A stretch of 64,000 bases of DNA, taken from positions 806,001-870,000 of the forward strand of contig NZ_JACBZP010000001.1 in assembly GCF_013409065.1 (NCBI RefSeq). Reading direction: 5' to 3'. The position numbers were made by a program, and so were the translations under genes. This DNA comes from Spelaeicoccus albus (GTDB lineage: Bacteria; Actinomycetota; Actinomycetes; Actinomycetales; Brevibacteriaceae). Under the pieces are notes generated by a model. That model saw nothing but the letters and a program-made list of their open reading frames with translations, did no database searches and had not been told where the DNA came from. Of the stretch, positions 22,318-31,821 are shown one piece after another; the stretch's first letter is position 1, and each line of letters starts with the position of its first letter.

Positions 22318-24879
22318 TCATACGTACCGGCCCAAGTCACCGCGCGACGACACGTTCAACTTCGCAAACACGCGGGACAAGTGACTGTCGACGGTGCGCG
22401 ACGACACGTGCAAGCGCTCGGCAATCGCCCGGCTTGTCAGGCCGGACGCCGCGAGCGCCGCAATCTCGTACTCGCGCGGCGTCAGCGCCGGCCGCGGCTC
22501 GCGGGCGTGTACCCACGTGCCCGATTTCCCCAAGTCGCTGACCGCCCGCTTGATCCGGACGGCGTCACCGGCCTCGAGCGCATCGACGTGCTCGCGCACG
22601 AGGCGCGCCCGGCGGCCGTCCACGCAGGCCGCCACGGCGCGGACTTGTTCGGCGAGCGTGGACCGGGCGCCGCCGCGGCGCCCGGCGAGCAGGTAGCGCA
22701 CGTGCAGCGCGTCGAGCTCGGTCGACAGCAAGCCCCTCCTTTGCGTCCAGGCAATCAGCTTGTCGGCTTCGTCCACCGCATCGTCTCCGAGGACGACAGC
22801 CGTGCATACCAACGCCAGTCGGAGCTCGTCTTCGGTCATGCGCACGCCCCTCAGGGGCTCCGAGCGTGCCCGTTTCAGCGTGGTTCTGGCCGCCGTGTCG
22901 CCAATGACCGCCTCCGCGTACGCCCGTTTGATCCACGCGTACGCGCGCAATCCGCCTCTGTCGTTGTTCTCCAGCCGCTCCGTGGCATGCCGAAGATCGG
23001 TCACGGCGTCCGACCACCGTCCTTGCGCCATGGCGATCTCGGCGCGACCGATCGAGCTGAGATCCTGCTCGTATTTCACGAACGACAGGTCCTCATCGTC
23101 TCCGCCGGCCACCCATCCTTGAGCGGCGTCGATGTCGCCCTGGTAGAGCGACGCCCGGTGCTGCGCCGCCCGCAATTGGCCGACGTTCCACGGCTCGGCA
23201 TCGCTGTTCCCGCGCGCCACGTCGACAGCCCATCGGCACACTGCCAGGGCGGCGTCGCTCTTGCCCCGTGCCGACAGCCCAAACGCATAGGGCGCCAGCA
23301 GCGCAAAGACTTCGGCGGGCATTCCGGCGTCGTGCCGCTCCACCAGCTCGCCGGCGGCCGGCATGAAATACTCCCAATCACCGGCCCAGCCGCGCATCGA
23401 CAACGCCAACAGGTCGGCAGCGTCCTCGCAATGCCACTCCAGCACCCATGCGCCGTCGGCGATTATTGCTTGCGCACGGTCGGGGTCGTCGTCCAGATAC
23501 TGCGCGAGGCCCGCGCGCATTTTCACGATCTCGCAGGCGGCGTCCTCCCAGCCGGCGGCGCGCACTGCCGCAACGACGTCCGGATCCTGCAAAAGCCGCC
23601 AGCCCTCGTCGATGTCCTTGCGGGACCTCTCCTGGTTGCCGACGAAGCCGAGGGCGAACCCCCGCACGGCAAGCGCACGCAGTCGCTGCGCTCCGGTGAG
23701 GTCGCCGGCTCCGAGCGCCTCACCGGCCAGGTCGACGCTCTTGTCGATATCGTGCAGTTGCACGGCCGCCACCGCGGCGCCGAGCAGGGCGTCGAATCCG
23801 GGGTCGATGCCGCATTCGAGCGCCCACATGGCGGTGCGCAACCGCGCTGTCGGAGTATCCGACGACGAAGGCCGGGTCCGGTATTCATTGGCCAGACGGT
23901 AGAGGTCGCGCCGCGTCGCCGCCGGCACGATCTCGCGCACGACTTCGCCAATGAGCGGATGCGACGGACGCACACGAGCCACGTCGACCGGCCGGCTGAC
24001 GTCCACCGTGACGAGACCCGATTCCAGCGCCCGGTCGTAGTCGGCCGCATCCACGAGGCGCAGCAGCTGCCGGCGCGGCATCGGTTCGCCCAGGGCCGCG
24101 AGCTCGACCACGGCCCGGACGGCGTCCGGAAGCCTGTCGAGATCGGCCCGCAGCAAATCCTGCAAACGCCGGCTGGCCGACATCCGCCCGTTCCACCGCC
24201 AACCGCCCGCCGTCCGGACGAGCGCGCCGGAGTTCCGTCCGGCCCGGACGAGTTCGCGGATGAAGAGCGCGTTGCCGCCGCTGCTGCGCCACAGCCGACG
24301 CGTGAACTCGTCGTCGACCGGGCCGCCCAACGCCAGCTCGAGCAATGCGCCGGTTTCGTCGCAGGTGAACGGGCCGATGTCGATTTGTTCGATGTGTGCA
24401 TCCTTGACCAGCAGCTTCATCGATTGCGGCAGGAACTGGAAGCGACGGGTGGTCGCCAGCACTATCGCATGCCCGGCGCGCACCAACCACGACACGTACT
24501 GGCTGCTCATCTCGTCGAGCAACCCGGCATCGTCCACGCGCAACAGCGTCTTGCCGGTGCCGGCCTGTCGGATCGGCCGGACCGCGTTGTCCAAGGCGAC
24601 CTGGTCGCCGTCCATGGTCAAATCACCCACGTGCCGGGCCATCGTGCTCCACGGTAGCGACGAGTCGCCGGCAGCGCCCATGATCGGCAGTTCCGTCGCT
24701 TGATGCTGCGCGGTGTATTGGGCAGCGATCTTTTCGGCCAGCGCCGTCTTGCCCGTGCCGGCATCCCCGAGCAGCACCAGGCCGCGGGCACCGGCTTCCA
24801 GGATTGCCAGCGCCCGCGCGAATTCGGGCCCACGCGCGAGTATCGGCCAGGACGGCCGTTCCAGCGACTCTGCTGACAT
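22318..24879 (-). CDS. LAL-type LuxR family ATPase regulator (copy 1)
   Basis: An 853-residue large ATP-binding LuxR regulator. The Walker A motif GDAGTGKT is at residues 38-45, a Walker B-like segment LLRVDDAGLLD is near residue 112, a long helical TPR-like middle follows, and a C-terminal LuxR helix-turn-helix (LTPREYEIAALAASGLTSRA, ...HVSSRTVDSHLSRVF) covers roughly residues 785-850. Such proteins couple ligand sensing and ATP binding to activation of catabolic or secondary-metabolite genes. It is a close paralog of the next gene upstream on the same strand, and the 104-bp gap has no clear separate promoter. Target genes are unknown. Confidence 0.9.
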   Translation of the reverse strand: MSAESLERPSWPILARGPEFARALAILEAGARGLVLLGDAGTGKTALAEKIAAQYTAQHQATELPIMGAAGDSSLPWSTMARHVGDLTMDGDQVALDNAVRPIRQAGTGKTLLRVDDAGLLDEMSSQYVSWLVRAGHAIVLATTRRFQFLPQSMKLLVKDAHIEQIDIGPFTCDETGALLELALGGPVDDEFTRRLWRSSGGNALFIRELVRAGRNSGALVRTAGGWRWNGRMSASRRLQDLLRADLDRLPDAVRAVVELAALGEPMPRRQLLRLVDAADYDRALESGLVTVDVSRPVDVARVRPSHPLIGEVVREIVPAATRRDLYRLANEYRTRPSSSDTPTARLRTAMWALECGIDPGFDALLGAAVAAVQLHDIDKSVDLAGEALGAGDLTGAQRLRALAVRGFALGFVGNQERSRKDIDEGWRLLQDPDVVAAVRAAGWEDAACEIVKMRAGLAQYLDDDPDRAQAIIADGAWVLEWHCEDAADLLALSMRGWAGDWEYFMPAAGELVERHDAGMPAEVFALLAPYAFGLSARGKSDAALAVCRWAVDVARGNSDAEPWNVGQLRAAQHRASLYQGDIDAAQGWVAGGDDEDLSFVKYEQDLSSIGRAEIAMAQGRWSDAVTDLRHATERLENNDRGGLRAYAWIKRAYAEAVIGDTAARTTLKRARSEPLRGVRMTEDELRLALVCTAVVLGDDAVDEADKLIAWTQRRGLLSTELDALHVRYLLAGRRGGARSTLAEQVRAVAACVDGRRARLVREHVDALEAGDAVRIKRAVSDLGKSGTWVHAREPRPALTPREYEIAALAASGLTSRAIAERLHVSSRTVDSHLSRVFAKLNVSSRGDLGRYV

Positions 24880-24983
24880 GCCCCAGTTGTATCAAGATTC
24901 GACGCCGCCCACGTGCGCGGCGAAGTTGCCTATGCGGACTTGTGACAAAGAGGCCGCCGCGTGTCGGCGCGTGAGATCGTTTC

Positions 24984-27554
24984 CTACACGTAACCGCCCA
25001 ATTCGGACCGTGAGCGCACGTTGAGCTTGGTGAAGACGCGGGAGAGGTGGCTGTCGACGGTGCGCACCGACAGGTGGAGACGCTCCGCAATGGCTCGGCT
25101 GGTGAGTCCGGACGCCGCGAGCGCCGCGATCTCGTGCTCGCGGCTGGTCAGCGGAGGCCGGGGCATTCGGGCGTGCACCCACGTTCCGCACTGGGCCAGA
25201 TCGCCGGTACACCGTTTGGCCAGGACGTCATCGCCGGCCTGCAACGCGTCGACGTGCCCGGCGATCGCACGGGCACGCTCACCGTCGATCAGCGCGGCCA
25301 CCTCACGGATGCGGCCGGCGAGCCGGGCCCGCGTGGTGTCGTCCGCCCGGCCGGCCGACAGGTATCGCACGTGCAAGGCGTCGAGTTCGGCGAGAGCTAG
25401 TCCGTGTTGCCGCGTCCAGGAGATCAGCTCGTCGAGTTCGGCCGTCACGTCGTCGCCCAGGACGACGGCGGCACACAGTTGCGTCACACTCAGCTCCCCG
25501 GTGATCACGCGGGCGCTGCGAAGGCTCTCCCGCCGCGCCCGTGACAGGGTGCGACGGGCCTTGGGGGAGCCGGCGACCGCCTCCGCGAACGCTCTCGTGA
25601 TCCACGCGTATGCCGACATTCCGCCCTGATCGTTGTCGCTCAGCCGGTCGGTCACGTCCTTCAAATCCGTCGCCGCCTTCGACCAGCGCCCTTCGGCCAT
25701 GTCGATCTCCGACCTGGCGACGGCAGTCAGATTGCGTTCGAACTTCACGAACGGCAGATCTTCGTCAGCATCGCCGGGCCCCCAGCGGCGTGCGGCTTCG
25801 ACATCGCCGGCCCACAACAGCGCGTGGTGTTGGGCGTTGCGCAGCTGTCCGACGGCCCACGGCTCGGCTTCACTGTTGGCCCGGGCCGCTTCAACGGCCC
25901 ACCCGCATAAGTCCAGGGCCGCATCGATCTCACCGTGCGCGCACAAGCCGAACGCGTGCGGCGCAACGAGTTGGAAAACCTCGCCGGGCATGTTCGCCCC
26001 GAACCTGTCGATGATGGCGGCGGCCTCCGGCATGAACTCGTCCCACTGGCCCGCCCAGCCGTGCAATGTCAGCGAAAACAGCCGCGCGGCGTCCGGCGAC
26101 TGCCAGTCCAATACCCACGCGCCCTCGGCGGCGAAGTCCTGCGCACGGGCGGGATCGTCGTCCAGATATTGCGCCATCCCGGCGCGCATCGTCACAATCT
26201 CGCAGGCTGCGCTCTCCCAGCCGCCCGCGCGCAGATCGGCCGCGACCTCCGCATCCTGCAAAAGCCGCCAGCCGGCGTCGAGGTCCTTGCGGGACCTCTC
26301 CTGATTGCCGACGAAGCCGAGAGCGAAAGCCCGCACGGCAAGAGCGCGCACCTTTTGCGCGCCGGTGATCGGCGCGCCGTCCGGCATCTCGGCCAGGGCG
26401 TCGTGGGCAAGAGCGATGCACCTATCGATGTCGTGAAACTGCATGGCGGCCGCCGCAGCCGAGATCAGCGCGTCGAAGCCCGGATCGATGCCGCATTCGA
26501 GGGCCCAGGCGGCAGTGCGCAGCCGCGCGGTCGGCGTGTCCGAGGGCAGCGCCCGGCTGCGGTATTCGTTCGCGAGCTGGTAAAGGTCGCGCCGGGTGGC
26601 CGTGGGGACGATTTCACGGACCACCTCGCCAATGAGCGGGTGCGAGGGCCGTACGCGCTTGATAGCGCTCGGCCTGCTGATTTCGACCTTGATCAGGCCG
26701 GATTCGAGGGCCAGGTCGTAGTCGGCGGCGTCGACCAGATGCAGTAGGTCCGTGTGCGGCATCGGTTCGCCCAACGAGACCAGTTCGACGACCGTGCGGA
26801 TGGGGCCGGGCAGCGAATCGAGCTCCGTGCGCAACAGGTCGTGCAGCTGCCGGGTGGCCTTGAACGTGCCGGTCCACTGCCAGCCGTCCGACGACGAGTT
26901 CAGCGCTCCGGAGCGGAGCCCCGACCGCACGAGCTCGCGCACGAACAGCGCGTTACCGCCGCTGTGGCGCCAAATACGGCGCGCCAACGCATCGCGCACA
27001 TCGCCGCCGAGCGCCCGGGACAGCAGCTCGAACACCTGCGACTCATCAAGCGGTCCGACGTCGATCTGCTCCACTTGCGCGTCCTTGACCAACAACTGCA
27101 GGGACGTCGGCAGGAACCGGAATGCACGCGTCGTCGCAACTATTGCGGCATGCCCCGTGCGCACCAGCCACGACACGTATTGACTGCTCATCTCGTCGAG
27201 CAAGTGGGCATCGTCCACGCGCAGCAGCACCCGGTCGGTCGCGCTGAACGGCCGGACGGTGCGCTCCAACTCGATTTGGTCGCCGCCGAACTGCAGATCG
27301 CCGACGTGCCGAGCCATGGTCCCCCACGGCATGCCGGCATCGCGGGCTGCTCCGATGATGGGCAGTTCCACGGCTTGGTGGGCCTCGGCATAGGCGCTGG
27401 AAACGCGTTCGGCCAAGACGGTTTTTCCGGTTCCGGACTCGCCCAGTAGCAGCAATCCGCGTGCGCCCGACTCGAGTGCATCCCAGGCCATGCCGAACTC
27501 CTCGGGGCGTTCGAGCATGGGCCACCCCGAGCGCTCGATCGACTCGGCGGTCAT
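24984..27554 (-). CDS. LAL-type LuxR family ATPase regulator (copy 2)
   Basis: An 856-residue paralog of the protein encoded at 22318-24879, colinear over its whole length. It has Walker A GESGTGKT (38-45), LLRVDDAHLLDEMSSQYVSW, the middle block ECGIDPGFDALISAAAAAMQ and the C-terminal helix-turn-helix ending SHLSRVFTKLNVRSRSELGGYV. The N-terminal 'M(T/S)AES(I/L)ER' and the helix-turn-helix are nearly identical in the two, which suggests overlapping DNA sites, while the middle domains have drifted. It is transcribed ahead of copy 1. An unusual palindromic element lies upstream. Confidence 0.9.
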   Translation of the reverse strand: MTAESIERSGWPMLERPEEFGMAWDALESGARGLLLLGESGTGKTVLAERVSSAYAEAHQAVELPIIGAARDAGMPWGTMARHVGDLQFGGDQIELERTVRPFSATDRVLLRVDDAHLLDEMSSQYVSWLVRTGHAAIVATTRAFRFLPTSLQLLVKDAQVEQIDVGPLDESQVFELLSRALGGDVRDALARRIWRHSGGNALFVRELVRSGLRSGALNSSSDGWQWTGTFKATRQLHDLLRTELDSLPGPIRTVVELVSLGEPMPHTDLLHLVDAADYDLALESGLIKVEISRPSAIKRVRPSHPLIGEVVREIVPTATRRDLYQLANEYRSRALPSDTPTARLRTAAWALECGIDPGFDALISAAAAAMQFHDIDRCIALAHDALAEMPDGAPITGAQKVRALAVRAFALGFVGNQERSRKDLDAGWRLLQDAEVAADLRAGGWESAACEIVTMRAGMAQYLDDDPARAQDFAAEGAWVLDWQSPDAARLFSLTLHGWAGQWDEFMPEAAAIIDRFGANMPGEVFQLVAPHAFGLCAHGEIDAALDLCGWAVEAARANSEAEPWAVGQLRNAQHHALLWAGDVEAARRWGPGDADEDLPFVKFERNLTAVARSEIDMAEGRWSKAATDLKDVTDRLSDNDQGGMSAYAWITRAFAEAVAGSPKARRTLSRARRESLRSARVITGELSVTQLCAAVVLGDDVTAELDELISWTRQHGLALAELDALHVRYLSAGRADDTTRARLAGRIREVAALIDGERARAIAGHVDALQAGDDVLAKRCTGDLAQCGTWVHARMPRPPLTSREHEIAALAASGLTSRAIAERLHLSVRTVDSHLSRVFTKLNVRSRSELGGYV

Positions 27555-27647
27555 GTAGTTGTTTTATCAGAATTCCGGCAGGCGGGGGTTGGATTGGGTT
27601 TTCACGCCCCCGGCTGCTGCCGCCTCCCGCTCCGCCCGCTTCGCCCC

Positions 27648-27717
27648 GCAAAACGCGCCGCCGCGTAGGGGTCGCCCCGTCATGACGGGGCGGGATATAC
27701 GCGGCGGGGCGTTTTGC
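27648..27717. repeat. Long intergenic palindrome, AAAACGC...CCGTCATGACGG family, copy 1
   Basis: A 70-bp imperfect palindrome centred on CATG (27681-27684), with 35-bp arms. The outer arm GCAAAACGCGCCGCCGCGTA pairs with its complement with one mismatch, and the inner core is CGCCCCGTCATGACGGGGCG. Half-units GGCGGGGCGTTTTGCAC recur in tandem to about 27740. The outer and inner motifs match the palindrome at 38884-38949. It lies downstream of the HxlR gene and upstream of a LAL gene, and could also terminate transcription. Confidence 0.75.
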
Positions 27718-27817
27718 ACAAGGCGGGGCGTTTTGCACAGGGCGGGGCGGGATTCAGCGGGATGCGGGGGGCGGGGGTGGGTTGGCCGCGCCGACGGGTG
27801 GCGGTGTCGCCGGACGG

Positions 27818-28189
27818 CTAGCGTTCGAGGATCTCGTCGGCGTGCTCTGCTACCCACTCCGTCAACGGCTTCAACAGAGCGGCAACTTCTTCGCCGCGGC
27901 CGGTGAGGCTGTAATCGACCCTGGGCGGAATGACGGCGTGAGCGTCGCGGCGAACGAACCCGTCGCCCTCCAGTGTCTTCAGAGTTTGCGCAAGCATCTT
28001 TTCGCTGATGCCGTCCGTCCGGCGGCGCAGTTCGCTCCACCGGTGCGAGCCGTCGGACAGGGCAAGCAAGATCAGCACTCCCCATTTGCTCGACACATGA
28101 TCGAGCACGATTCGGGCCGAACAGCCGGCCGGATACGTTTGTCCAACGAGCAATGCGGGCGGCCGAGTCGAGCCATCACTTACTTTCAT
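27818..28189 (-). CDS. HxlR family transcriptional regulator
   Basis: A 123-residue winged-helix regulator with the family's typical layout. CSARIVLDHVSSKWGVLILL is near residues 23-42, with a single Cys in the position often used for redox or electrophile sensing. The recognition helix region is GISEKMLAQTLKTLEGDGFV and the wing contains PPRVDYSLT. It is divergent from an NmrA/QorB-like oxidoreductase gene with about 100 bp between starts and an inverted GTACC...GGTAC site directly before its own start. That is the usual arrangement for an HxlR repressor controlling a quinone or aldehyde detoxification enzyme. Confidence 0.92.
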   Translation of the reverse strand: MKVSDGSTRPPALLVGQTYPAGCSARIVLDHVSSKWGVLILLALSDGSHRWSELRRRTDGISEKMLAQTLKTLEGDGFVRRDAHAVIPPRVDYSLTGRGEEVAALLKPLTEWVAEHADEILER

Positions 28190-28193
28190 GTGT

Positions 28194-28216
28194 GTACCTT
28201 ACCTCAAAGTGGGTAC
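28194..28216. promoter_or_regulatory. Candidate HxlR operator
   Basis: GTACC and GGTAC form a 5-bp inverted repeat with a 13-bp centre (TTACCTCAAAGTG) beginning 5 bp upstream of the HxlR start. The GTACCTTAC...AAAGT...GGTAC form looks like many HxlR-family operators. Binding is inferred. Confidence 0.55.
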
Positions 28217-28255
28217 TGTATTTTTGGAAGTAATCGAGAAAGTGTCTGGTTGGCA

Positions 28256-28276
28256 CAGGTGACAGCAGTTCACCTG
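28256..28276. promoter_or_regulatory. Inverted repeat just upstream of the oxidoreductase gene
   Basis: CAGGTGA and TCACCTG form perfect 7-bp arms around a 7-nt centre, ending 15 bp before the ATG at 28292 and overlapping the leader near the AAAGGA ribosome site. It may be a second operator or an RNA hairpin affecting translation. Confidence 0.4.
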
Positions 28277-28291
28277 ATGAAAGGAACGATC

Positions 28292-29170
28292 ATGACATTT
28301 GTCGTCACCGGCGCAACCGGAAAACTCGGCCGCCTGACCGTCGAAGCGCTTCTGGCCAAGAACATTCCTGCCGAGCAGATAGTTGCCGGCGGGCGGGATC
28401 TGACCAAGCTCGCCGACTTCGCCGACCGCGGAGTTCACGTGCGCCGCATCGACTATGACGACCCGGATTCCCTGCATGACGCGTTCTCCGGCGCCGACAA
28501 AATACTGTTGGTTTCCGGCACCGACGTCGGACGGAGAGTCCAGCAACACCGGAATGCCATCGAGGCGGCCGGGCGAGCCGGGGTGAAGCTCGTCGCCTAT
28601 ACCAGCGTTCCGCACGCCGACACCACGACGCTGAAGCTCGGTGCCGAGCACCGGGCGACGGAGGAAGTCTTGCGCTCGTCCGGCGTGCCGTTCGCCATGT
28701 TGCGCAATAGTTGGTATTTGGAGAACTACACGGAGCAGCTGGAAACGTTCCTTGAATACGGCGTCATCGTCGGCAACGCCGGCGACGGGCCGATCAGCGC
28801 CGCCACCCGCGCCGATTATGCGGAAGCTGCGGCCGAAGTGTTGATCAAGGACGGTCAGGCCGGCAAAGTCTACGAACTCGGAAGCGATCACCCGTTCACC
28901 ATGTCGGAACTGGCCGAACAAGTCAGCACCGCGACGGGGCGCCCGATCGAGTATCGGGATCTGCCGACCGACGATTACACACAGGCATTGATCGGCGCCG
29001 GGCTGCCGGAAGACGACGCCGAGATGTTGGCCGACAGCGGACCCAGCCTTGCCCGCGGCGACCTGCTGGTCGCCGGCGATGACCTCCGAACGCTCATCGG
29101 CCGTCCCACCACCACGATGCCCGAGGCGGTGCGGGAAACTGCGGACGCGCTAGTGGGCTCGCGGGACTGA
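28292..29170 (+). CDS. NmrA/QorB-like NAD(P)-binding oxidoreductase
   Basis: A 292-residue atypical short-chain dehydrogenase. It starts at ATG 28292 behind AAAGGA; an alternative ATG five codons earlier is possible. The NAD(P)-binding glycine motif VVTGATGKLGRLT is at residues 3-15, GGRD follows the second strand, and NSWYLENYTEQLE is typical of the QorB/NmrA group. There is no canonical Tyr-x3-Lys pair, as expected for this family. Members reduce quinones or sense NADP. With the divergent HxlR repressor gene it likely forms an electrophile/quinone stress module. Confidence 0.87.
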   Translation: MTFVVTGATGKLGRLTVEALLAKNIPAEQIVAGGRDLTKLADFADRGVHVRRIDYDDPDSLHDAFSGADKILLVSGTDVGRRVQQHRNAIEAAGRAGVKLVAYTSVPHADTTTLKLGAEHRATEEVLRSSGVPFAMLRNSWYLENYTEQLETFLEYGVIVGNAGDGPISAATRADYAEAAAEVLIKDGQAGKVYELGSDHPFTMSELAEQVSTATGRPIEYRDLPTDDYTQALIGAGLPEDDAEMLADSGPSLARGDLLVAGDDLRTLIGRPTTTMPEAVRETADALVGSRD

Positions 29171-29186
29171 CCTCGTCAATGACACC

Positions 29187-29216
29187 TGCTCGGCGTCTGT
29201 CATAAGACGCCGAGCA
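29187..29216. terminator. Bidirectional terminator hairpin overlapping the pdxR stop
   Basis: TGCTCGGCGTCT (29187-29198) and AGACGCCGAGCA (29205-29216) make a perfect 12-bp stem with a 6-nt loop. It lies 17 bp past the oxidoreductase stop and includes the last codons and stop of the convergent pdxR gene. Confidence 0.8.
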
Positions 29217-30744
29217 GCGTGCGTAAGCCGGCGCGGAGTTCGTCGTCGCTGACTCCGCCGTATCCGATGACAATGCCCGGCTGGGATGCGGCGCGATCAC
29301 TCCAATAATCCGCAAGGTCTCCCACCAACACCCCGCGTTCGGCGGCTTGGCGGACGCGGTGGCCGACGTCCGCATCCGGCGGCAGTTGCAGCACGGCGTG
29401 CAGACCGCCGTCGATCGGCTGCATGCCGACGTCCGGCACGCCGTCCAACAGGCTCGCCAGTAACTCGCGTCGCCGCTTGTAATCCCGGCGCATTCGAGCG
29501 GCGTGCCGGCGCAGCCCGCCCGACGTCAGGTATCCGGCGAGCGCCTGTTGGACGATCCCGGACACCGGAGCCCCCAAGGCCTCCCGCATGTCGATGAGCT
29601 CGCGGGCGAGTTCCGGCGGCGCGATCAGGTATCCGGCTCCGAGCCACGGCGTGAGGAGTTTCGAAAACGTGCCGAGCGTGACGACGGTGCCTTGATTGTC
29701 GCCCACGTTGACGTGCGCAAGCGACGCAAGTGCCGGCAGCGGCGCGCTGACGTAGCGGAACTCGCTGTCATAATCGTCCTCGACCACGAGCGCTCCGCAT
29801 TCACGGGCCCACTCGAGCAACGCCGTCCGGCGCGCCACCGGCATGCTGCCGCCTAGCGGATACTGGTGGCTCGGCGTCACGATCACGGCATCGGGCGGCG
29901 TGCCGTGCCGCGCCAGCTCGGTGACGACGAGGCCGTCGGCGTCGACGGGCACCGGCACGACGTCCGCGCCGAGCCGGACGAGCACTTGCCGGAGGGTCGG
30001 GTATCCCGGGTCCTCGACGGCGACGCGCAGCGACGGCGCGTTGCGGCGGTGAGTGACGATCCCCGGGCCGCGCGCCGCGAGCGTGAGCAAAAGCAGTGCC
30101 ATCCCCTCGCGGGCGCCGGCGGTAATCACGATAGTTGCCGGGTCGGCGACAAGCCCGCGCATGAGTCGGAGGTGTTCGGCGATCGCTTCGCGCAGTTCGG
30201 CAATGCCGGCCGGAGGAACCGTTGCCGACCGGGGCGTGGACGACGTCGCTTGTCGCCAGGCGGCGCGCCAGCCCGAATCGGCCAGGCGACGCGTGTCGGT
30301 GCGGCCCGGGCGAAGGTCGATCACGGCGTCCGGCGCCCAGGTCTTCGCACCCGCGGCGGAACGGCGCAATGACCGTTCGGCCGGAGCGGGTCCGCCGTCC
30401 GGATGAGCGTCATCCGGAGGGGGCGCGTCGCCCGGATGCACGGCGCCCGCCTGCGCGTCGTCCGGATGCACGCGCGCCAACTGCGGATTGATCACGGTTG
30501 CGGTCCCGCGGCTGCCGATCAGGTACCCCTCCGCGGTCAGCTGGTCGTATGCGCTGACGACGGTTCCACGTGAAACACCGAGCTGGCCGGCCAGCGCTCG
30601 GGTCGCCGGCACGCGATCACCCGGCTGCAACGAACTATCGCGGACGGCGCGGCGGAACTGTTCGGCGATCTGGACCGGCAGCGGCGTCGCCGAGTGCCGG
30701 TCCACGACGAACGGGCGCTCGGTTCCCGGCGTCAATCGTGGCAT
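29200..30744 (-). CDS. pdxR: MocR-type regulator of vitamin B6 synthesis (GntR plus aminotransferase domain)
   Basis: A 514-residue MocR-family protein. The N-terminal GntR winged helix (about residues 20-90: [40 protein letters not shown]) is linked by an unusually charged Asp/Pro/His-rich segment to a fold-type I aminotransferase domain. That domain carries the PLP-binding lysine in [17 protein letters not shown] and [13 protein letters not shown] acts as effector, not cofactor for catalysis. It is divergent from pdxST, which it should activate when PLP is scarce and repress or ignore when it is plentiful. The linker's repeated HPDDA/HPGDA motifs are a local oddity. Confidence 0.93.
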   Translation of the reverse strand: MPRLTPGTERPFVVDRHSATPLPVQIAEQFRRAVRDSSLQPGDRVPATRALAGQLGVSRGTVVSAYDQLTAEGYLIGSRGTATVINPQLARVHPDDAQAGAVHPGDAPPPDDAHPDGGPAPAERSLRRSAAGAKTWAPDAVIDLRPGRTDTRRLADSGWRAAWRQATSSTPRSATVPPAGIAELREAIAEHLRLMRGLVADPATIVITAGAREGMALLLLTLAARGPGIVTHRRNAPSLRVAVEDPGYPTLRQVLVRLGADVVPVPVDADGLVVTELARHGTPPDAVIVTPSHQYPLGGSMPVARRTALLEWARECGALVVEDDYDSEFRYVSAPLPALASLAHVNVGDNQGTVVTLGTFSKLLTPWLGAGYLIAPPELARELIDMREALGAPVSGIVQQALAGYLTSGGLRRHAARMRRDYKRRRELLASLLDGVPDVGMQPIDGGLHAVLQLPPDADVGHRVRQAAERGVLVGDLADYWSDRAASQPGIVIGYGGVSDDELRAGLRTLLGVL

Positions 30745-30773
30745 CGTGTCTCCCCCGCGTCGGCTTTACGGCG

Positions 30774-30820
30774 ATTGGTCCAGTGCAATTCGCCAATTCT
30801 GGATCTAGCAATGGTCCACT
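30774..30820. promoter_or_regulatory. Candidate PdxR binding region
   Basis: ATTGGTCCAGT (30774-30784) and AATGGTCCACT (30810-30820) form a direct repeat spaced 36 bp. TCCAG (30779-30783) and CTGGA (30799-30803) add an inverted pair inside. Paired direct repeats are typical of MocR regulators, and the site lies midway between pdxR and pdxS. On the other strand the second copy reads AAGTGGACCA, similar to the corynebacterial PdxR box as I recall it. Confidence 0.55.
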
Positions 30821-30906
30821 TATCCCTCCAGCATAGAAGTATGGCGACCGCTCGGGCCGTCCGAACGCACAAACTTTTCAAACGCACACACCTTTCAGGA
30901 GGAGCC

Positions 30907-31821
30907 ATGACGACCGAACTCGTTGAGGAGCACGACACCGACCAGACATCGCCGGAGCTGGTGAACCGCGGCCTGGCTCAAATGCTCAAGGGCGGCGTCA
31001 TCATGGACGTCGTCACCGCGGAGCAGGCGCGCATTGCCGAGGACGCCGGCGCCGTCGCCGTCATGGCGCTCGAGCGGGTGCCGGCCGATATTCGCGCGCA
31101 AGGCGGAGTCGCCCGGATGAGCGATCCGGATCTGATCGACGGCATCAAGAACACCGTGTCGATCCCGGTGATGGCCAAGGCCCGCATCGGACATTTCGTC
31201 GAAGCGCAAGTACTGCAGAGCCTCAAAGTCGATTACATCGACGAATCCGAAGTGCTCAGCCCCGCCGATTACGCCAACCACATCGACAAGCGTCAATTCC
31301 ACGTTCCGTTCGTGTGCGGCGCGACGAATCTCGGCGAAGCGTTGCGGCGCATCACCGAGGGCGCGGCCATGATCCGGTCAAAGGGCGAAGCCGGCACCGG
31401 CGACGTATCCGAGGCCACGAAGCACATCCGCACGATCCGCGCCGAGATCGCGGCGTTGAAGTCGAAGTCGTCGGACGAATTGTTCGTCGCGGCGAAAGAA
31501 CTGCAGGCGCCGTACGACCTGGTCGCCCAGGTGGCACGGGACGGCAAATTGCCGGTCGTGATGTTCACGGCCGGCGGCGTGGCAACGCCGGCGGACGCCG
31601 CCATGATGATGCAGTTGGGCGCGGACGGCGTGTTCGTCGGCTCGGGCATCTTCAAGTCCGGCAATCCGGAAGCCCGGGCGGCCGCGATCGTGAAGGCCAC
31701 CACGTTCTACGACGATCCCGCTCAGATTGCCGACGCATCCCGCGGACTCGGTGAAGCGATGGTCGGCATCAACGTGGGCGACCTGCCGGCTCCGCACCGC
31801 CTGGCCGAACGCGGCTGGTGA
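30907..31821 (+). CDS. pdxS: Pyridoxal 5'-phosphate synthase, synthase subunit
   Basis: A 304-residue (beta/alpha)8 enzyme making PLP from ribose 5-phosphate, glyceraldehyde 3-phosphate and ammonia. ATG 30907 is chosen because AGGAGG stands directly before it; the frame is open further upstream but without homology. Family blocks are [21 protein letters not shown], the catalytic-lysine segment [28 protein letters not shown] and the phosphate-binding [22 protein letters not shown]. It works as a dodecamer with PdxT, whose gene overlaps its stop by 4 bp (GTGA). Confidence 0.97.
   Translation: MTTELVEEHDTDQTSPELVNRGLAQMLKGGVIMDVVTAEQARIAEDAGAVAVMALERVPADIRAQGGVARMSDPDLIDGIKNTVSIPVMAKARIGHFVEAQVLQSLKVDYIDESEVLSPADYANHIDKRQFHVPFVCGATNLGEALRRITEGAAMIRSKGEAGTGDVSEATKHIRTIRAEIAALKSKSSDELFVAAKELQAPYDLVAQVARDGKLPVVMFTAGGVATPADAAMMMQLGADGVFVGSGIFKSGNPEARAAAIVKATTFYDDPAQIADASRGLGEAMVGINVGDLPAPHRLAERGW

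Noticed and set aside
22294-24657. A 787-residue open frame on the plus strand opposite the LAL regulator gene
   Set aside because: It mirrors the codon structure of the well-supported LAL gene on the other strand, is rich in Arg/His/Pro without any domain, and has no ribosome site.
27782-28291. N-terminal extension of the oxidoreductase through the HxlR gene
   Set aside because: The longer frame is antisense to the HxlR gene, and the glycine motif and ribosome site place the start at 28292.
30745-30906. Riboswitch upstream of pdxS
   Set aside because: The region is explained by PdxR-type boxes and a Shine-Dalgarno. No structured leader with a terminator or sequestering helix was seen.
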